A DNA stretch of 64,000 nt from Antilocapra americana (GCA_007570785.1 ML664175.1:10269441-10333440), one strand, 5' to 3'. Counted from the first letter of the stretch, positions 25,002 to 37,552 are shown. Notes: generated from the letters alone by a model not told the origin. Numbers and translations are program-made.

Positions 25002-25439
25002 GTACACACATAGCCCAACACTGTTGATGAACATAATTTGCTGCTGTTACTTATATATGTACCCCTATTCTTTAGGAACTCACAGATTTAGTTTTAGGTA
25101 CACAGAATCAAATATACTCATAATATTGTAAAATTCACTTTTTATTTTATACTGGTTTAAAAAGTTTTTTGCTTTGTACAATGTAGTTTTTAATACATTA
25201 ATTTCTCAGGAACCTCTGAAAGAATTAGTCATCTGAACAATCTTTCCTTTACTTCTCTGTACAGTTTTTCAAAACATTATAATTTTAAATATATAATAGC
25301 ATTCTGTTGTTTGCATTGGTAATAATCATTCATTTTATTCCATACTCACAGTCCCAAAACTGGAAAAAGAGATACTGATTATAGGAATAGGTAATCTTTG
25401 AAAGATTATGAAAAGGTAACACTTGTGTTTTGCACTTGT

Positions 25440-26120
25440 TTTTAAATGAGAAACCTTTTAGATTTGGGGAAATTATTGCTAATTTTTTTCCAACTATATA
25501 TTCTACCTTGTTTTCTCTTTCAACTTCTTCTAGTACTCAAATTACATGTATTTTAGACCATTCAATATGGTCAAACATGGCAATCCCCAACATTTTTGGC
25601 ACCAGGAAGACAGTTTTTCCACAGACTGAGGTGGGAGGGATGACTTCAGTATAATTCAAAGCATTATATTTATTGTGTACTTTATTTCTGTTATTATTGC
25701 ATCAGTTCCACTACAAATCATCTGGCAATAGGTCTGGAGATTGGGGATCCCCTGAAATTAAAGCTCTACTCTTTCTTTCCAATATTTCTTCTTTTCAGTT
25801 TCACTTAACATTTCTTCTTCTTGTCCAGTTCATTGTTAAGTTGTTCAGCACATTTTTTATTTCAGATATTGTAACTTTAAATTGTAGGATTTCCAGTTTT
25901 AAAGGCTTTTCTGTACTGAGTTTCTGTCCGTGCATTTATTTTGACCATTTTTTTCTTGAAGTCTTTAAATACTTATAATGATTGCTTTTAAAATCCTTTT
26001 CTGCTTATTCCAGCATCTGTGTCATCTTGAGGTATGTCTGTGGATATGTTTTAGAAGTTTTAGTTTCTCTTCATCTGTACAGTTTTGGTTTTGCCATGCA
26101 AAACAAACTTACAAATTATT
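25440..26120 (-). mobile_element. Old L1 (L1M-like) 5'-region relic, split by hAT-like element
   Basis: Reverse strand. Before the insertion it has TTTTAGACCATTCAATATGG, and after it TTTATTTCAGATATTGTAAC and CTTATTCCAGCATCTGTGTC. This is the family seen sense-strand at 6952-7130. It is interrupted at 25576-25754. Confidence 0.55.
25576..25754. mobile_element. hAT-like nonautonomous DNA transposon relic
   Basis: Ends are inverted-repeat-like: CATGGCAATCCCCAACATTT at the left and GGAGATTGGGGATCCCCTG at the right. Interior TTGGCACCAGGAAGACAGTT is a widely dispersed mammalian element that I associate with hAT families. No clean 8-bp duplication is visible. Confidence 0.55.
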
Positions 26121-26749
26121 TGTAAGTAGTTAAAATCTTTGGTCAATTATCTTGAGGCTTTATTTTATGCTTTGTTAAGGCAGGTCTGTAGAAAGCTCAA
26201 ATTATTTATCAAGCTCTCTAATTACTTTCCTCTGAGTATCCAGCAGCTAAAACCCAACTGTGACTTTCTCCTTTCCTTGTTTCCCTCCTTAATTTCCAGC
26301 CACACTGGTATTCCCAAATTCTATTTTTTGGCCCCTTAAGCAAAGAGGATACGGCTTTCTGCTTGTCTATCTACCACATGCCATACTGGCTGGGAAGGGC
26401 CCTCATCAGACAAATCATAAAGATTTGGATCTTACCTAGTGAGTCTGGATTTGTTTTCTCACTGATCAAATCCTTTTCAATTTCTGCCTCCTTTTGTTTA
26501 TTCTTTCTTCAGATAGTTGTTTTAAAAGATGTGGTCCACAGTTTATAATTGATATTTTCAGTTGAATAAACCTAGGAAAGTGTTGTTTTATAAAACATTT
26601 TCCTCACCTCATATATATCCCTTTTCATTATCCTTTCTTGTCAGCTCTGTAGCTGAGAAGCAACCACAGTCTTTATTTTTATGACTGTGATTTTGTTTTT
26701 TCTGCTGTAGGTCAATATATAAATAAGTCAGTCTTTTATATCTGATATC

Positions 26750-27030
26750 TTTTGTCAGGCATAATGTTTTAAAAATTTATACATGTCATGCATGTACTAC
26801 TAGTCTATTTTTGTGTGTGTTGCTGAGTGGTATTGCATTGAACAAATAAATCACAATTTGTTCATTGTTTTTATTGATTGTCACCTGGATTATTTCCAGT
26901 TTTAGCTCTTCTAAATATCATCCTTAATATTCATGTAAAATACTGTACTTTTTTCTCACTTTATCTTGGATAAGTACCTAGGAATATAATTCTTGTGTCA
27001 AAAGATTTACCTTTTACGAAACCTCCAGTT
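26750..27030 (-). mobile_element. Old L1 3'-region relic
   Basis: GCTGAGTGGTATTGCATTGA and GATAAGTACCTAGGAATATA match the reversed L1 3' part. Diverged. Confidence 0.6.
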
Positions 27031-27251
27031 TTGCAGAGTTTTGTATTTAAAGATACAGTTTTGTATCTTTTTCCTTGCCCTCAGGCAATATGTAAGATTT
27101 AGGGTGCAGATCTTATTTTTTGTCCAGATTATATTGCTATATAACTGAGATATTTTTTAGTGTGTATTTTAAATTTCTGAGAAATAATTTTAATAAGCAG
27201 TCCTCTATTTTTTAAATTAAAAGTACTGTGAGTTAGAGACTTCAAGAGTGA

Positions 27252-27915
27252 TACGGTGGCGGGACCAAGATGGCAGAGTGGAAAGACCGTGAGCTTACCT
27301 CTGTTTACAGACATACCAAAATCACAAATATCTGCAGAAAAATTATCAAATAAAAAGAATAGAACCTACCAGAAAAGATTTTCTGCAACAAAGACATAAA
27401 GAAGGAACAACAATGAAATGGGGGGTTACTTGAGATTAATTAAGTCCTGTGTCCCTAATGGGCAACCGTATATAAAATACATTACTCAACCATAGAAAAA
27501 GACTTATTGCCATTTGCAACAATATGGATGGCCCTGGAGATTATTATGCTAAGTGAAGTCACACAGAGAAAGACAAATATTGTATGGTATCACTTATATA
27601 TGGAATCTAAAAAATAATACAAATAAACTTATTTACAAAGCAGAAATAGACTCACAGATATATAGAAAACATGGTTACTAAAAGGGAAAGGGTAGGAGGA
27701 AGGATAAATTAGGGGTATGGGATTAATAGATACATACCACTACATATTAAATAGATTGACAACAGGCTTTGCTTATAGCCCAGGGAGCTATATTTAGTAT
27801 CTTGCAATAACCTGTAGTGGAAAAGAATCTGAAAAATGCATGTGTGTAACAGTCCCTTTGCTGTCCACCTGAGACTGATGCCCTACTGCAAGTCAGCTCT
27901 GCTGCAACTTAAGAG
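27252..27915 (+). mobile_element. L1 with large internal deletion (5' end joined to 3' end)
   Basis: It begins with the L1 5' UTR start GGCGGGACCAAGATGGCAGA and continues to about 27425. It then passes directly to sequence from the end of ORF2 and the 3' UTR (ATTTGCAACAATATGGATGG, TATATGGAATCTAAAAAATA, CAATAACCTGTAGTGGAAAA). Nearly all of ORF1 and ORF2 is absent, so it is 0.66 kb rather than about 6 kb. It could arise by internal deletion or by template switching. Confidence 0.75.
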
Positions 27916-28727
27916 GAGTGCTATGCTTCATTTACGTAGGCAACATTTAATAGCCCTGAAAGGTGAATAGTGGGGGAGTGTCTTGATGTAATTATTCGTC
28001 TTTGTAAGTTGTAAATGTTTTTAGAATATTTAAATTCAATTTTTTAATTGCTGGACACTAATTATGAGAGTTTAAAATTTAGAAACCTTTACATGGCAGT
28101 AATTTTTACTTACATGTTACTGTAATAAATGCATGTGAATATAAACAAGAGAGTTTTAGTTCATTCCTTTAGAGCACTGAGCTCATTTCAGCTGCCTCAT
28201 TTGAGTGTCTTCTTGATATGGTTAGTTTTGTTCTGTGCTTTGGTCATCAGTTGGATCATTTATGAATGCCCTTTTGTAAATTCATACTGTTCATCAGTGG
28301 GACTGGGGAAAGTAAATGTAAGTAGGTAAATAAACAGCTGTAGCTGCTACTAGAAAACCTGTCCATATATTTAACTAGCAGTGTCAGTTTGCATACAAAA
28401 TGTTTTTCATTGTCTCCTATGTATTTAGCACTGTCAGTGAAACAGAATAAAAACTGAATGTGGCCTTTGGTCTTAAATTAGTTTGAGACCACATGTTAGA
28501 TGGTGTTCACTTAAGAACAATGTAACTTCTATGCTGTGTGACATAGATTTATAAATATGGTAAGTATTGAATAGAGGATCTAATAAGGATTAAGGAGTTT
28601 GGTCATGATTTACAGCAGAGGTAGCATTTAAAGTGAGCATAAAATCAGAAAGAATTAAGTGTAGAAGAGATAGAAGTGCTGAGAGGGATAATAAGAGCAG
28701 TAAATGTTCATATATACTACTGTGTTC

Positions 28728-28935
28728 AAGGCTTCGCTGGTGGCTCAGTCTGTAAAGAATCTGCCTGCAATGTAGGACACCTGGGTTCGATCCCTGGGTT
28801 GGGAACATCCTCTGGAGAAGGAAATGGCAACCCACTCCAGTATTCTTCTTGCCTGGAAAATCTGATGGACAGAGGAGTCTGGGGGGCTACAGTCCGTGGG
28901 ATGACAAGGGTCATACACGACTTAGGACTACACCA
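28728..28935 (+). mobile_element. Bov-tA SINE
   Basis: It starts GGCTTCGCTGGTGGCTCAGT with recognisable tRNA-like A and B box regions (GGTTCGATCCCTGGGTTGGG) and ends with a short CACCAC tail. Confidence 0.9.
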
Positions 28936-28984
28936 CCACCACAGTGAATATGCCCCATGGTTACAGTTAAGAGTTTGTATGTAG

Positions 28985-29095
28985 AACACTGAAAGATAGC
29001 TCCTTGAGGGCAGGATTTCTGTGTCTTGTGCCTCTCTGTATCAACAGTGCCTAGAATCCTTGTTAGACCTTTACACGCTATATGCATTTTTTAGT
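28985..29095 (+). repeat. L2 3'-end relic
   Basis: GCTCCTTGAGGGCAGGATTT and CAACAGTGCCTAGAATCCTT are the typical L2 3' end. Confidence 0.7.
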
Positions 29096-29219
29096 GTTTT
29101 TGATGATTAGGGTTGAGAGTGGTAAGGCATTGTAACTGTTTTCAAATGTTTTAAACATAAGAGGGAAAAAACCTAGCACAAAACCTAGGCATTTGGGGAA
29201 CAGAGGAGAAAATACTCAG

Positions 29220-29530
29220 TTTCAGCTTAAAGAATTTGGGATTGATTCTGTTGGTGGTAGAGCACTGGAAGTGTTTACTTTTTGAATCTGATGGTAATGT
29301 GTTTTGAAGGATAGCTTCAGGAAGATTACACTGGCAAGCTATTATAAGCAGGTTAAGTATTTTGAAGTAGTGTTTTAGGGGGATTCAGAGAGATTCTAGC
29401 AAAAATATCTAAATAGGATATCATGAAAAACTCAGAATGAAAAGGTGGTAGTTGGAGTGGAAGAGCTACTTCAGGAGACATTCATAAGGAATACTCAAGT
29501 GTAGGGATAGGAGAGTGGAGAGAGAATGGA
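29220..29530 (-). repeat. Probable L2 relic
   Basis: AGGAAGATTACACTGGCAAG and GTGGTAGTTGGAGTGGAAGA resemble the reversed internal L2 sequence. Low identity. Confidence 0.45.
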
Positions 29531-29892
29531 GAATCAAAGATGGTGCCAGTTTACAAGTCTAGTTGACCTGCACTATTATAGTACTACCTGTAGTATTAGA
29601 AATACAGATAATTAGCATCCAGAGGCATGTAAGGAATTTGATTATTCAAGACACAAAATGCAGAAATGAGCTTAAAGCTGAAAGTGTACGATTGGAAACT
29701 GATCATTCCAATAGAAGAGTCAAAAATCATTAAACTGAAGCAACAGTTGAAGGAGTAGAACATAAAATAAGATTTGGAATGAAGAGCAGATGCTTTCATT
29801 TTTTCACACAGAAAAGGAAGTGTTAACATACAGACATGGGGCCCAAAGGTTAACGTCAGTAAATCCCAGAGAGCAAGGTGGTTAATAGGATT

Positions 29893-30105
29893 GGATGTCA
29901 TAGATTAGACAAAATATGGCCCATGGTTCATCATGTGTTTTTGTAAATAAAGTTTTATTAGAACACAGTTACTTTTCACTTATTTATATATCTCCTGGCC
30001 TTTTCTTGTGCTACAGCAGTAGAGTTGAATAGTTGGTAAATAGAGTGTATGACCCACAAATGTAGAATATTTACTGTCTGGCAGTTTATAGGATGTCTGC
30101 AATAG
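29893..30105. mobile_element. hAT-type nonautonomous DNA transposon relic
   Basis: AAATATGGCCCATGGTTCAT, TTTGTAAATAAAGTTTTATT and GAATATTTACTGTCTGGCAG form the interior of a common mammalian element whose ends read CAGGGGTCGGCAAAC. The ends are eroded here. Confidence 0.65.
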
Positions 30106-31511
30106 AGATCTAAGAAATGACCAAGAAGGGGCCTTTATGCTTTATTAATTAGGATAACTTTGGATGACATGAAGAGGTTCCATTTTATCCTGTAAACGTT
30201 TACTGAGAGCGTTCTTTGTGACTAGCATTGGGTTTTGCTTGTGTGGTTTATGAAGAATTTCTTTAGCAAGAGATTCCTTAATAAGTACATAAATTGCAAG
30301 GAGTGAAGGTAGTCAATATAAATGTTTGTTTTGTGAGTTTAGAAAGAAGTGAGTGGTAGTTTGAAGAGTACATGAGGAAGAGATTTTAAAATATGAGTAA
30401 AATGCGATGGAAATATTCTTACAGGGTTCCTTTGAGAGGCAGAATGTGTTGCCATTACAGGAATTAATGGTCTAAAACTTGAATGCAGGGAGTCCACAGG
30501 CTTCATTACAGGAAATGAATAGAATTGTTTTTGGAATTAAGTTAAGAATAGTAATTGCTCGCGCAGCTGTTTTTAAATAGCAAATTGTGTTATATACTCA
30601 GCAAAAATCCACCAAAATGTACTTGATAGTTATGCAGAAACTGCTTTATTGGTACTGACTTATGATCCTGATGGGTACTGTAAAAACAAACAAAACCTCT
30701 GAATGCAGTTTTCACAGTAGTGTGATACTGTGTATTTTTGGTTTAATATGCAAGGGCAGTATAATATTTTCATCTTCCCTTTCCCACACCAAACCCAAAT
30801 ATTGCCTTGTTAAAGAAGAGCAACAGTGTGAACTTTATGAGCTCACGGAGCAACGAGGTGTGTTCTTGAAAGGAGTAATATCTGTTTGATTGCTTCTCTG
30901 TCTTTTCCCTCAGACAAAAATAGAATGGTTTATTGTATGGTTAGATTAAGATCTTCTAATTTATTTGTTTGTGATTTTTTTCTTCCTATATTTTATTCAA
31001 CTGTATTTCCTTCTTTGAATTTGACTATTTCTTAAGACTCCATTTTAATTTATTGGTTGGCATTTTAGTGATGCCTCTGCTTCCTCCCCAGCCCCCCATT
31101 TGGTATTTTCTCTCAGGTTGTATATGTCATTAACTTCTCTCAGTCTATTTAGAATTAATATTATACCACTTCACAAAAAATGTAGATATCTTCTAACTTT
31201 ATAGGTCTTTATACCCCCACTCCCGCCTTTTTTAATGCTATATTTGTCATATTTGTTACAGCTAAATGCCTTGTAACTCCTGTGTGAGAATATTACAGTT
31301 TTTGTGTAAACAACTTTTAAAATAGTTAAAAAGGAAAAAAAAGATTTCCTATATCTAGTATTTCTGATATTCTTTTTTCCTTCCCTAAGACCCAAGTTTC
31401 CCTCTGGCAACATTTCCTTCAGCTTTGAAGAACTTGTTTCAGTATTTATTATATTGAAATTTTGCTGGTAACTAATTCTTAATTTTATTTGAAAATTTTT
31501 TCATCTCTATT
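30106..31511. other. Unannotated intron
   Basis: No recognised repeat or exon. Open frames of 75-80 residues have no recognisable similarity. Confidence 0.45.
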
Positions 31512-31652
31512 CTTTTTTTTGTAATATTATTTTTATTTATTTTTGGGTCTTAGCTGTAGATGCAAGTCTTTCGTTGTGGCATGTAAGATCCAGTTCCCTG
31601 ACCAGGGATTGAACCTGGGTGCTTAGTCACTGGACGACCAGGAAAGTCCCCT
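31512..31652 (-). mobile_element. CHR-type SINE, truncated
   Basis: The T-rich start (reversed A-tail) is followed by GATCCAGTTCCCTGACCAGG and GAACCTGGGTGCTTAGTCAC, the reversed tRNA-like head. Confidence 0.78.
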
Positions 31653-31675
31653 TATTTATTCTTGAATATTTGAAT

Positions 31676-32480
31676 TTTTTTTTATTGGAGTATAATTGCC
31701 TTACGATGTTGTGTTGGTTTCTGTCATACACTGATACAAATCAACCAAAGGTTGATATGTTCCCTCCCTCTTGAACCTCCCTCCCATCTCCCAGCCCATC
31801 CCATTCCTCTGGGTTGTCACAGAGCACTGGATTGAGCTCCCTGTGTCACATGGCAGATTCCCACGGCTATCTATTTTACACATGGTAATGTATATGTTTC
31901 CATGCCACCCTCTCAATTTGCCTCGCCCCTGCCCTCCCACACTGTGTCCACAAGCTGGTTCTCTGTGTCTGTTTCTCCACTGCTGCCCTGCAGATAGGTT
32001 CATGAGTACTGTCTTTTTAGATTCACACATGCATTAATATACCGTATTTGTCTTTCTCTTTCTGACTTCACTCTGTACAGTAGGTTCTAGATTCATCTAC
32101 CTCATTAAGAGTGACTCAAATGTGTACCTTTTTTTTTATAGCTGAGTAATATTCCATTGTATATATGTACCACAGTATCTATGCATTCATCTGTCCATGG
32201 ACATCTAGGTTCCTTCCATATCCTAGCTATTGTAAAAAGTGCTTCAGTGAGCATTGGGATACATGTGTCTCTTTCAGTCATGGTTTTCTTAGGATATATG
32301 CCCAGTATTGGGATTTGTTGGGTCATATGGTAGTTTTATTCCTAGTTTTTTTTAAGAATCTCCATACTGTTTTCCATAGTGGCTGTGTAAGTTTACATTC
32401 CCATCAACAGTGCAAGAGGGTTCCCTTTTCTCCATATCCTCTCTAGCATTTATTGTTTGTAGATTTTTTAATGATGGCCC
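31676..32480 (-). mobile_element. L1 3' end (ruminant L1), well preserved
   Basis: A reversed L1 tail of about 0.8 kb: TATTGGAGTATAATTGCCTT at the 3' terminus, then GCTGAGTAATATTCCATTGT and CATATCCTCTCTAGCATTTA deeper in. It is younger and less diverged than the other L1 relics, and sits directly after a CHR SINE. Confidence 0.88.
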
Positions 32481-32763
32481 TTGAATGATATTTTTATTCT
32501 GGCTGAGATCTCTATGCTTCACTACTTTCAAGATGTGTTTCCACACGTGCTGACATTCATAGTTTCTAAAAACAAATCTGTCATATTTGAATTGTTGTTT
32601 ATGTAATATGTGTGTTTTTTTCTGTCCACTTTAAAGGTTTTCTCTGTATTTTTCTTTGTCAAAAATTTGACTATGCTATGCCTTCATATGGTTATCTTAA
32701 TATTTATCCTGTGTGGGTTTACTAAGGATATTCATTATCCTGAATTGATAAATATGTGTCTCT

Positions 32764-33039
32764 TACTACACTTGTGGATTTTTTGGCCATTATTTCTTCA
32801 AAATATTTTCTACCCTTTTCTCTAGGAGGTAAAGAATCTGCCTACAATGCAGGAAACCTGGGTTGGTGAGATCCCCTGGAGAAGGAAAAGGCTACCCACT
32901 CCTGGAGAATTCCATGGACTGTATAGTCCATGGGGTTTAAAGAATCAGACATGACTGATCAACTTTCACTTTCACTTTCTACCACATTTGTGGATTTTTG
33001 GACCATTATTTCTTCAAAATATTTTCTACCCTTTTCTCT
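32764..33039. repeat. 60-bp direct repeat pair around the SINE
   Basis: Copies 32764-32823 and 32980-33039 differ at about four of 60 positions. Both begin TAC(T/C)ACA and end in TTTTCTACCCTTTTCTCT. This is much longer than usual retroposon target duplications (7-20 bp). Confidence 0.9.
32824..32979 (+). mobile_element. 5'-truncated Bov-tA SINE flanked by a 60-bp direct repeat
   Basis: SINE sequence starts at GGTAAAGAATCTGCCTACAA (the first part of the tRNA head is missing) and ends TCAACTTTCACTTTCACTTT. Flanks 32764-32823 and 32980-33039 are about 93% identical over 60 bp. Confidence 0.85.
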
Positions 33040-33486
33040 TTGTTCTCTCCTTACACCTGTGTTAGACTTTTTAATATCTTCCTTTAGGTCTCTAAGGCGT
33101 GGTTTTATTTTCTTTTAATTTTTTCTCTTTTTGTCAAATTGAATTATTTTTATTGGTCTGTCATCAGATCCATCTATGCTTTACTCTATCCATTCCTTTA
33201 TTAAACCCATCCAAAAATTGTTTTTAAAGATTTCAGATATTGTAATCTTTATTTCTAAACTTTTGATTTTTTTGTGTATGTGTTTTCAGTGATTTCCAGT
33301 CTGTTCGTTCTTTAAGAGCATATGTCCTTTATTTCACTGGATATAGTTAAGGCATTTGATTTAAATTCCTTGTCTGAAAATTTCAGTGTCTTGGTCATCT
33401 TGAAGTTGGCCTCTGTTGATTATCTTTTTCTTTGAGATTGAGTCACATGTCACTGTCAAGAAATTTTGACTTGTATGATAGATATT

Positions 33487-33700
33487 GAAGTGAAGTGAAG
33501 TCGCTCAGTGGTGTCTGACTCTTTGCGACCCCATGGACTCTAGCCTGCCAGGCTTCTCTGTCCATTGGATTTTCCAGGCAAGAATACTGGAGTGGGTTGC
33601 CATTTCCTTCTCCAGGAGATCTTCCCGACCCAGATATTGAACCCGGGTCTCCCCCATTGTAGGCAGATGCTTTACCGTCTGAACCACTAGGTAAGTCGTA
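33487..33700 (-). mobile_element. Bov-tA SINE
   Basis: Complete reverse SINE, from GAAGTGAAGTGAAGTCGCTC to TTACCGTCTGAACCACTAGG. It lies at the edge of the old L1 region. Confidence 0.9.
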
Positions 33701-33739
33701 TTATAAATATTATGAGTGTTATTTGTGGAAATGTTGGTT

Positions 33740-34360
33740 TCTTTCATGCTCCTCCAAAGAGTTTTGATTTCTTTGTTTTAGTGAACCATTAATTGGATTA
33801 GACTCTCATAGTGAAAACTCTATCTTGCCTGAGATTGGCAGCTGCTTAAATCTCAGTTTGATTTTATTCTTTTAGCCTCAGCTGCAAACTGCCCTATGAA
33901 TGTGTACATGAGGACTCAGCCAAAGACTTGAGCAGAGACGTGCCCAAGATTTGGGCCTCATCTTCTCTGGAAGTCTTTTCTTATTTCCTGGTGATTATGG
34001 TTGTCCTGTTCTGTCCTCTTTTTCCTATTCCGAAAGACAGTGAGTTTTCTATTGAAATTTTAGTTCCTGCATATTATGGCTGCTGCTTGCCTGCAGGATA
34101 AAGCTTTAAAATGGGAAACTCACCTGTACTGAGTTTTAGGGAAACTCATATAAAAGCTGTTAAAAGAAAAAATTCATTCTGATCTCTTCTTCCAAGTATA
34201 TATTTCCATCCAAAATCAGCCATGTTTTGTTCATTCTCTTGGTAGACCTGTTAGATTTATTCTTAAGGTGGAGCCTTTAGGTAATTTGTTTAATTTTTAT
34301 ATTTTTTCTGGGAATTTATAGTAGCTGTCTGTAGAAGCTTAGTACATCATGTTGGAAGCT
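33740..34360 (-). mobile_element. Probable continuation of old L1 5'-region relic
   Basis: AT-rich, resembling reversed L1M 5' sequence around TCCTGGTGATTATGGTTGTC. The assignment is weak. Confidence 0.3.
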
Positions 34361-35764
34361 GAACTCACTAGTTCAGTTTTGAGATTTCTTCTAGCATATT
34401 TGCAGTCTGCTTTAAAAAATAATACTTTAAAAATAATATTCATTTACTAATTCTTAAAGAGCTACTTAGATTGTTACACATCCCTCTTCTATATTGAATT
34501 TTTTTAACCCATCTTTAGTTACTGAATTCTTAATGACAGACTATCATGTGAATACTCTGATTTTATATATTCCTTAACCACTTAGTAGACATTTGAATGC
34601 AAATTGCCACACTTTTGTTCCAGAAGTAAGTACATAGAGATGAGCAAGGTATGTTCCTGTTACAAAGTTTTATTGGTAGGATATTCATGAAAAACGGCTA
34701 TCAATGTTGAAGACAAAATAAGTACAAATTGTTTTGTGAAGAAGTGTGATTAGTTTTGACTTAGTTGATGGAGAACACTTCTCAGAGGGGGGGACATTTG
34801 ATCGTATAGACTGATTCAGAATTAGAAACTCAGTAGGTAAGAGAAAAGGTAAGGGAGAGTATTCTAGGACTAGGAAACAATAGGACTAGAAAATGAATGT
34901 GTGACAAGTTATGGTATATTTGGGGACTGGTTAATGTCTTGGTGAGGCTTGAGCATTGGGTTTTCTGAGGGATATAGTATGTACTGAAGCTGAAAAAGTG
35001 AATTGAGTCCACTTTGAAGCATGCCATACTCAGGAATATGAGTGTTATTTCTGAAGCAGTGGAGAAACATATTTGAAAAATGAATGGATGTGATCCAGCT
35101 TATGTTTATGGCATGGTAAGTTTGCTGGCAATGGTAATGGTGGATTGGAGTGGAACATAATAGGAGAACAGGCAGTACATAGGATCTGAACCAGAGCACT
35201 GTATATGTGAGAACAAGGGATAGTTACTCAAAATATTGCCTAGGTAGAAACTAATACAGTGAGTAACTGGTTAAGGGAATATGAAAGACGTGTTAGCAAA
35301 TTTAAGAGAATCACTACATTTCTAACCACATTTGTAAATGTCTCAGCATCATGCTGACTATGAAACTTCTGGGAACAGTTTTTATTTAGACTTCCTTTTG
35401 TAACAGTATACTTTAGGCAGTGCTATAGTGAGTACAAAATTATTTTTCAAAGGACATGTGATGAGTTCATTTCAAAGCTGTGATATTTAACATCTTTGTG
35501 TTGTTTAGCTATCAAGCCTAATGAGGATTTAGGTTTCTCTATAACTTTTAAAATAATTTTTGTTCTTTGGGGTTAGTTACTGTCTAGTTCATAGAGTCAT
35601 TTACAGCCTAATTTCATCTTACTGTTATTTTCAAACTACTGTTCAATATAAATATTTAGAATATTGGTTTTGATTATTGTCTAATTAAGAATGATAAGCT
35701 GATAAATAGGGAACCAGTTTCACCCCCAGTTTTATTAAATGGATTATTCTACTTGATACATTTA
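34361..35764. other. Unannotated intron, possibly containing degraded L2
   Basis: The part from 34780 to 35290 has an L2-like style (GGACTGGTTAATGTCTTGGT) but cannot be assigned. The rest shows nothing. Confidence 0.35.
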
Positions 35765-36400
35765 TTTCTTCCACAAATGTTTATTAGTGATTACTGTGTG
35801 TCAGGCATTGTTCCAGGCACCAAACATGAAACACTGAATAAAATAGACCACTCCTTTGTTTTCATGGAGCTGTACTGGAGTAAAAAACCCAGATTGTAGT
35901 GTCCCTCCACAATAATGACATTTGAACAGAGAGACCTGAAGGAAATTCGGGGAACAGACCATTCAAATATCTGGGAAAGCATTTTATGAAGAGGAAAGAG
36001 CAAGTGGCAAGGCCCTAAGGAGAGAGCATACTTGGTGTGTTTGAGCAAAAACAGGGATCCATGTAGTTGAAGAAAAAGAGTGATCTAAGAGAAGGAATAG
36101 TAGGAGATGAAGTCAGAGAGGTGGGAGGTGGAAACCACAAACCATTGTTGACCAGCGGGTTTAATACTGAATGAGATGAGTAGATTTTGAACATAAGATT
36201 GACAGAATTTGAGTTGTTTGAAAAGGTTGTTCTAGTTCCTATGTAGAGAATACACACTGTTGCAGGGCCAAGAAACAGGGAGACTTTTCAAGACACAGTT
36301 GCCGTGATACAGGTAGAGATGATGGTGACTCAGACTAAGATTATCGTGCTAAAAGTAGTGAGTCAGATTTTGAAATTGTTTACAAGGTAAATCTAATGGG
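35765..36400 (-). repeat. L2 LINE relic
   Basis: Reversed L2 3' part: TGTGTGTCAGGCATTGTTCC, then AAGAGCAAGTGGCAAGGCCC and GTCAGAGAGGTGGGAGGTGG further inside. Confidence 0.7.
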
Positions 36401-37169
36401 ATTGTGTCTTTGAGGAACTGAATAGGGACATTTTTGGCTGAGACTTATCCAGAGTTGGAGAAGAGGCATTGGGCCTTTTTTGAGTAGATTTCTTTAGTGC
36501 CTCTATGGAAGAAAATATCTGTTGTTCTTTAGGTGCAGGGCTTCATTGTTGAGACTACAGAGGAGTACAGCGGTTGCTTCTCAGGTGCACTGAGAGGGTC
36601 TTGTTTCCAGAAATTGACAGCCAGCTAGTTTAGAGGAGGTTTGGAGATGGCTCAAGATCTTTGTCAGGGTTAGAATGGCTCTTTAGACAATCAGAGCAAA
36701 TCCTCAGTATATCAGGTCACTAGAGAATTCTAAAGGTGGTACAGAATACCTGCTTGCCCTCTGAAAACTTAGTTTCTTTCAATCCCTGGGCATTAGACAG
36801 TTTTTTAATTTTCCTAAATAGATAGACCTGCCTTTTGATCGTCTGCCTTTTTGCTTTTGATCTTCTACTCTTACGTTGTTGATTAAATCGCTGTTAATGT
36901 CCTGTTTAATTGCATATTTACAGAACATTTATATAGAGTGATGTGGCTAATAAAAATAGCATAGCAGAAATCACTATTTGGAAGTTATTTTCAAAATAAG
37001 TCATTTTATTGAAATCAGTCATGCTTAATTATCTTATTCTAATGTATTTTGGCACTAGACTATCCCTACTTGTAAATCTTAGTTCTCATCAATACCAAAC
37101 AGAAATTGTGATTAAATTTTAAAGGTGAGCTAAAAAGATCATTCCTTCAAATCTTTTTACTGATCTTAT

Positions 37170-37552
37170 TTTCTTGCATGCTTTATTAATTTTTTGCTGT
37201 GCTTGGGTCTTCATTGCTGTGTGGGCTTTTCTCTAGTCCCAGTGAGTAGAGGCTGCTCTAACTGTATTGCACTGGCCTCTCATTGCAGTGGCTTCTCTTT
37301 GTGGAGCACAGGCTCTAGAGCACACAGGCTTCAGTAGTTCCGGCTCATGGGCTCAGTAGTTGCAGTTCCTGAGCTCTGGAGCACAGGAAGGTTCTGAGCT
37401 CTCTAGCACACCCTGCAGCACAGGCTCAAAAGTTGTGGCTTATGGGCTTAGTTGCTCCTTGGCCTGTGGGATCTTCCTGGACCAGGGATCAAACCCATGT
37501 CTCCTGCATTGGCAGGTGAATTTTTTACCACTGAGCCACCAGGGAAGCCCTC
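37170..37552 (-). mobile_element. CHR-type SINE, near full length
   Basis: Reverse CHR SINE: TTTGCTGTGCTTGGGTCTTC, GGAGCACAGGCTCTAGAGCA, and a head ending TACCACTGAGCCACCAGGGA. The repeated 'agtagttg' units are typical of this family. Confidence 0.85.

Larger units (their letters stand above)
32640..33480 (-). mobile_element. Old L1 (L1M-like) 5'-region relic, interrupted by a SINE
   Basis: Reverse strand, recognisable from CCATTATTTCTTCAAAATAT, TCCTTTAGGTCTCTAAGGCG and TCTGAAAATTTCAGTGTCTT. A Bov-tA sits within a 60-bp duplication at 32764-33039. Confidence 0.55.

Noticed and set aside
31701..32446. Several opposing frames of 64-109 residues around 31.7-32.5 kb
   Set aside because: All lie in the reversed L1 3' UTR, which is not coding in these frames.
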